A stretch of DNA of 64,000 nucleotides from Kineosporia rhizophila. GTDB taxonomy: Bacteria; Actinomycetota; Actinomycetes; Actinomycetales; Kineosporiaceae. Shown here in pieces: positions 63,053 through 64,000 of the stretch (its first letter is position 1; each line of letters opens with the position of its first letter). Below the pieces are notes generated by a model. That model did not search any database. It saw only the letters and a list, made by a program, of their open reading frames with translations, and was not told the origin of the DNA. The stretch lies in the NCBI RefSeq assembly GCF_021277265.1, contig NZ_JAJSOH010000014.1:62001-126000 (forward strand). The letters run 5' to 3'. The position numbers and the translations under genes are program-made.

Positions 63053-64000
63053 GCGCCGTCCTCGAGACCCCGGTAACCCGCGCCACCGTCTTCGACACCG
63101 ACCCCTTCTCCGACCTGCGCCCCCGGATCCTCTCGATCGGCCTGGCCACCCCGCCGTACTCCTACACCCAGGCCGAGATGATCGACGCCCTGGGCATCAC
63201 CGACCCCAAGATCCGCTCCATCTTCCTGAACAGCGCGATCGAGCGCCGGAACCTGGTGCTGCCGCCGGTCGGGCCGGCCGGCGGCCTGAAGATCGAGAGC
63301 CAGGGCGACCTGCTGGACAAGCACAAGCGCGCGGCCCTCGAGTTCGGCGCCCAGGCGCTGCGCCGCTGCCTCGACCAGATCGGCCTCGAACCGGCGGATC
63401 TCGGGCACCTGTGCTGCGTCACCTCCACCGGTTTCCTCACCCCGGGTCTGAGCGCGCACCTGATCAAAGAGGTGGGCATCGGCCGCCACTGCAGCCGCAG
63501 CGACATCGTCGGCATGGGCTGCAACGCCGGGCTGAACGCGCTGGGCGTGGTCTCCGGCTGGGCCCAGGCGCACCCGGGGCAGGTGGCGGTGGTGCTCTGC
63601 ATCGAGAACTGCTCGGCCGCCTACGCCTACGACGCCACCATGCGCACGGCCGTGGTGAACAGCCTGTTCGGGGACGGCGCGGCGGCCGTCGCGATCGGTG
63701 CGCGCGAGGCCGGTGCCGACGACATCGGGCCGATGGACGCGCCGGTCGAGGGCCCGCGGATCCTCAAGTTCGCGAGTTGCCTGGTTCCCGAGGCGATCGA
63801 CGCGATGCGCTACGACTGGGACCGGGGGTTGGACCGGTTCAGCTTCTACCTCGACCCGCAGATCCCCTACGTGGTGGGCGCGCACGCCGAACTGGTGGTC
63901 GACCGGCTGCTGGCCGACACCGGGCTCTACCGCAGCGACATCAAGCACTGGCTGGTGCACTCGGGCGGCAAGAAGGTGATCGACGCGGTGATGGTGAACC
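63031..64000 (+). CDS. dpgA: 3,5-dihydroxyphenylacetyl-CoA synthase, type III PKS (5' part)
   Basis: The gene runs off the right edge; about 323 of ~370 codons are present. It is a chalcone-synthase-fold type III PKS that joins four malonyl-CoA to make 3,5-dihydroxyphenylacetyl-CoA, the first step to Dpg. Landmarks are PKIRSIFLNSAIERRNLVLP, GDLLDKHKRAALEFGAQALR, LCCVTSTGFLTPGLSAHLIK, active-site Cys in SDIVGMGCNAGLNALGVVSG (near residue 164), VVNSLFGDGAAAVAIG, and MRYDWDRGLDRFSFYLDPQI. All match DpgA of vancomycin-type clusters as I remember it. The upstream GTG 63031 gives VGVDVPMS, like the MGVDVSM start of that DpgA, so it is preferred to ATG 63049. Confidence 0.93.
   Translation, partial: MGVDVPMSAVLETPVTRATVFDTDPFSDLRPRILSIGLATPPYSYTQAEMIDALGITDPKIRSIFLNSAIERRNLVLPPVGPAGGLKIESQGDLLDKHKRAALEFGAQALRRCLDQIGLEPADLGHLCCVTSTGFLTPGLSAHLIKEVGIGRHCSRSDIVGMGCNAGLNALGVVSGWAQAHPGQVAVVLCIENCSAAYAYDATMRTAVVNSLFGDGAAAVAIGAREAGADDIGPMDAPVEGPRILKFASCLVPEAIDAMRYDWDRGLDRFSFYLDPQIPYVVGAHAELVVDRLLADTGLYRSDIKHWLVHSGGKKVIDAVMVN

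Noticed and set aside
1-64000. tRNA, rRNA, CRISPR array, intact insertion sequence or prophage
   Set aside because: No cloverleaf-like tRNA sequence, rRNA segment, regular spaced repeats, transposase motif or phage structural gene was recognised in the window.

Overview
This is a GC-rich actinomycete chromosome segment. Mycothiol-type enzyme families, CGNR, DUF5753-, DUF6879- and DUF1990-like proteins, Streptomyces-style NB-ARC regulators, many secreted small proteins and a Dpg-type NRPS locus all point to a spore-former or soil actinomycete. The genus cannot be fixed from sequence alone; a Kineosporia-like organism is only a guess. No rRNA, tRNA, CRISPR array or intact transposase was seen.

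1-5.7 kb: a partial XRE regulator, then a minus-strand four-gene operon (small acidic protein, DUF6879-like protein, NB-ARC/TPR NLR-type ATPase, GNAT). Divergent to it is a small gene whose C-terminus carries the same short motif, VVQAR-x-x-x-GGI-x-F, as the N-terminus of the NLR protein. This is the layout of an amyloid-signalling NLR/effector pair and is one of the two most interesting parts of the window.

5.8-14.4 kb: secreted and signalling proteins: an HNH nuclease, a bulb-type lectin, an FHA-like protein, a transmembrane Ser/Thr kinase, several small Cys-containing exported proteins, a decayed membrane-tethered BTAD regulator, a frameshifted exported protein and a 3' remnant of a duplicated gene. 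14.4-19.9 kb: a sigma/anti-sigma/ABC transporter operon, a TetR-DUF1348 pair and a fasciclin protein. 19.9-25.9 kb: lipoprotein, ASCH and DUF1990 proteins, a remarkable x-x-Ser triplet-repeat protein, and an MFS-LacI operon behind twin palindromic operators. 25.9-29.9 kb: a redox operon divergent from a TetR gene with shared operators. 30.0-32.0 kb: an uncharacterised operon with two small helical (DUF6244-like) proteins. 32.2-37.9 kb: carbohydrate utilisation (GH53 galactanase with its LacI regulator and operators, GH6 cellulase) and a quinone oxidoreductase. 37.9-42.3 kb: an XRE-NB-ARC-TPR regulator and a two-component system. 42.3-54.2 kb: mixed housekeeping and accessory genes, including a sigma-factor pseudogene next to its intact partner and a DinB/mycothiol-transferase-like domain fused to a MalY-type C-S lyase, divergent from a CGNR regulator.

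55.0-64.0 kb: one end of a nonribosomal peptide cluster: ABC exporter, thioesterase, a TubC-docked C-A-T module, an HpgT-like aminotransferase and the start of dpgA, the type III PKS for 3,5-dihydroxyphenylglycine. The genes overlap or nearly overlap, so they form one operon that runs off the right edge.

All family names come from motif recognition, not from searches. Start codons were chosen by Shine-Dalgarno sequence, signal-peptide fit or gene overlap where possible.
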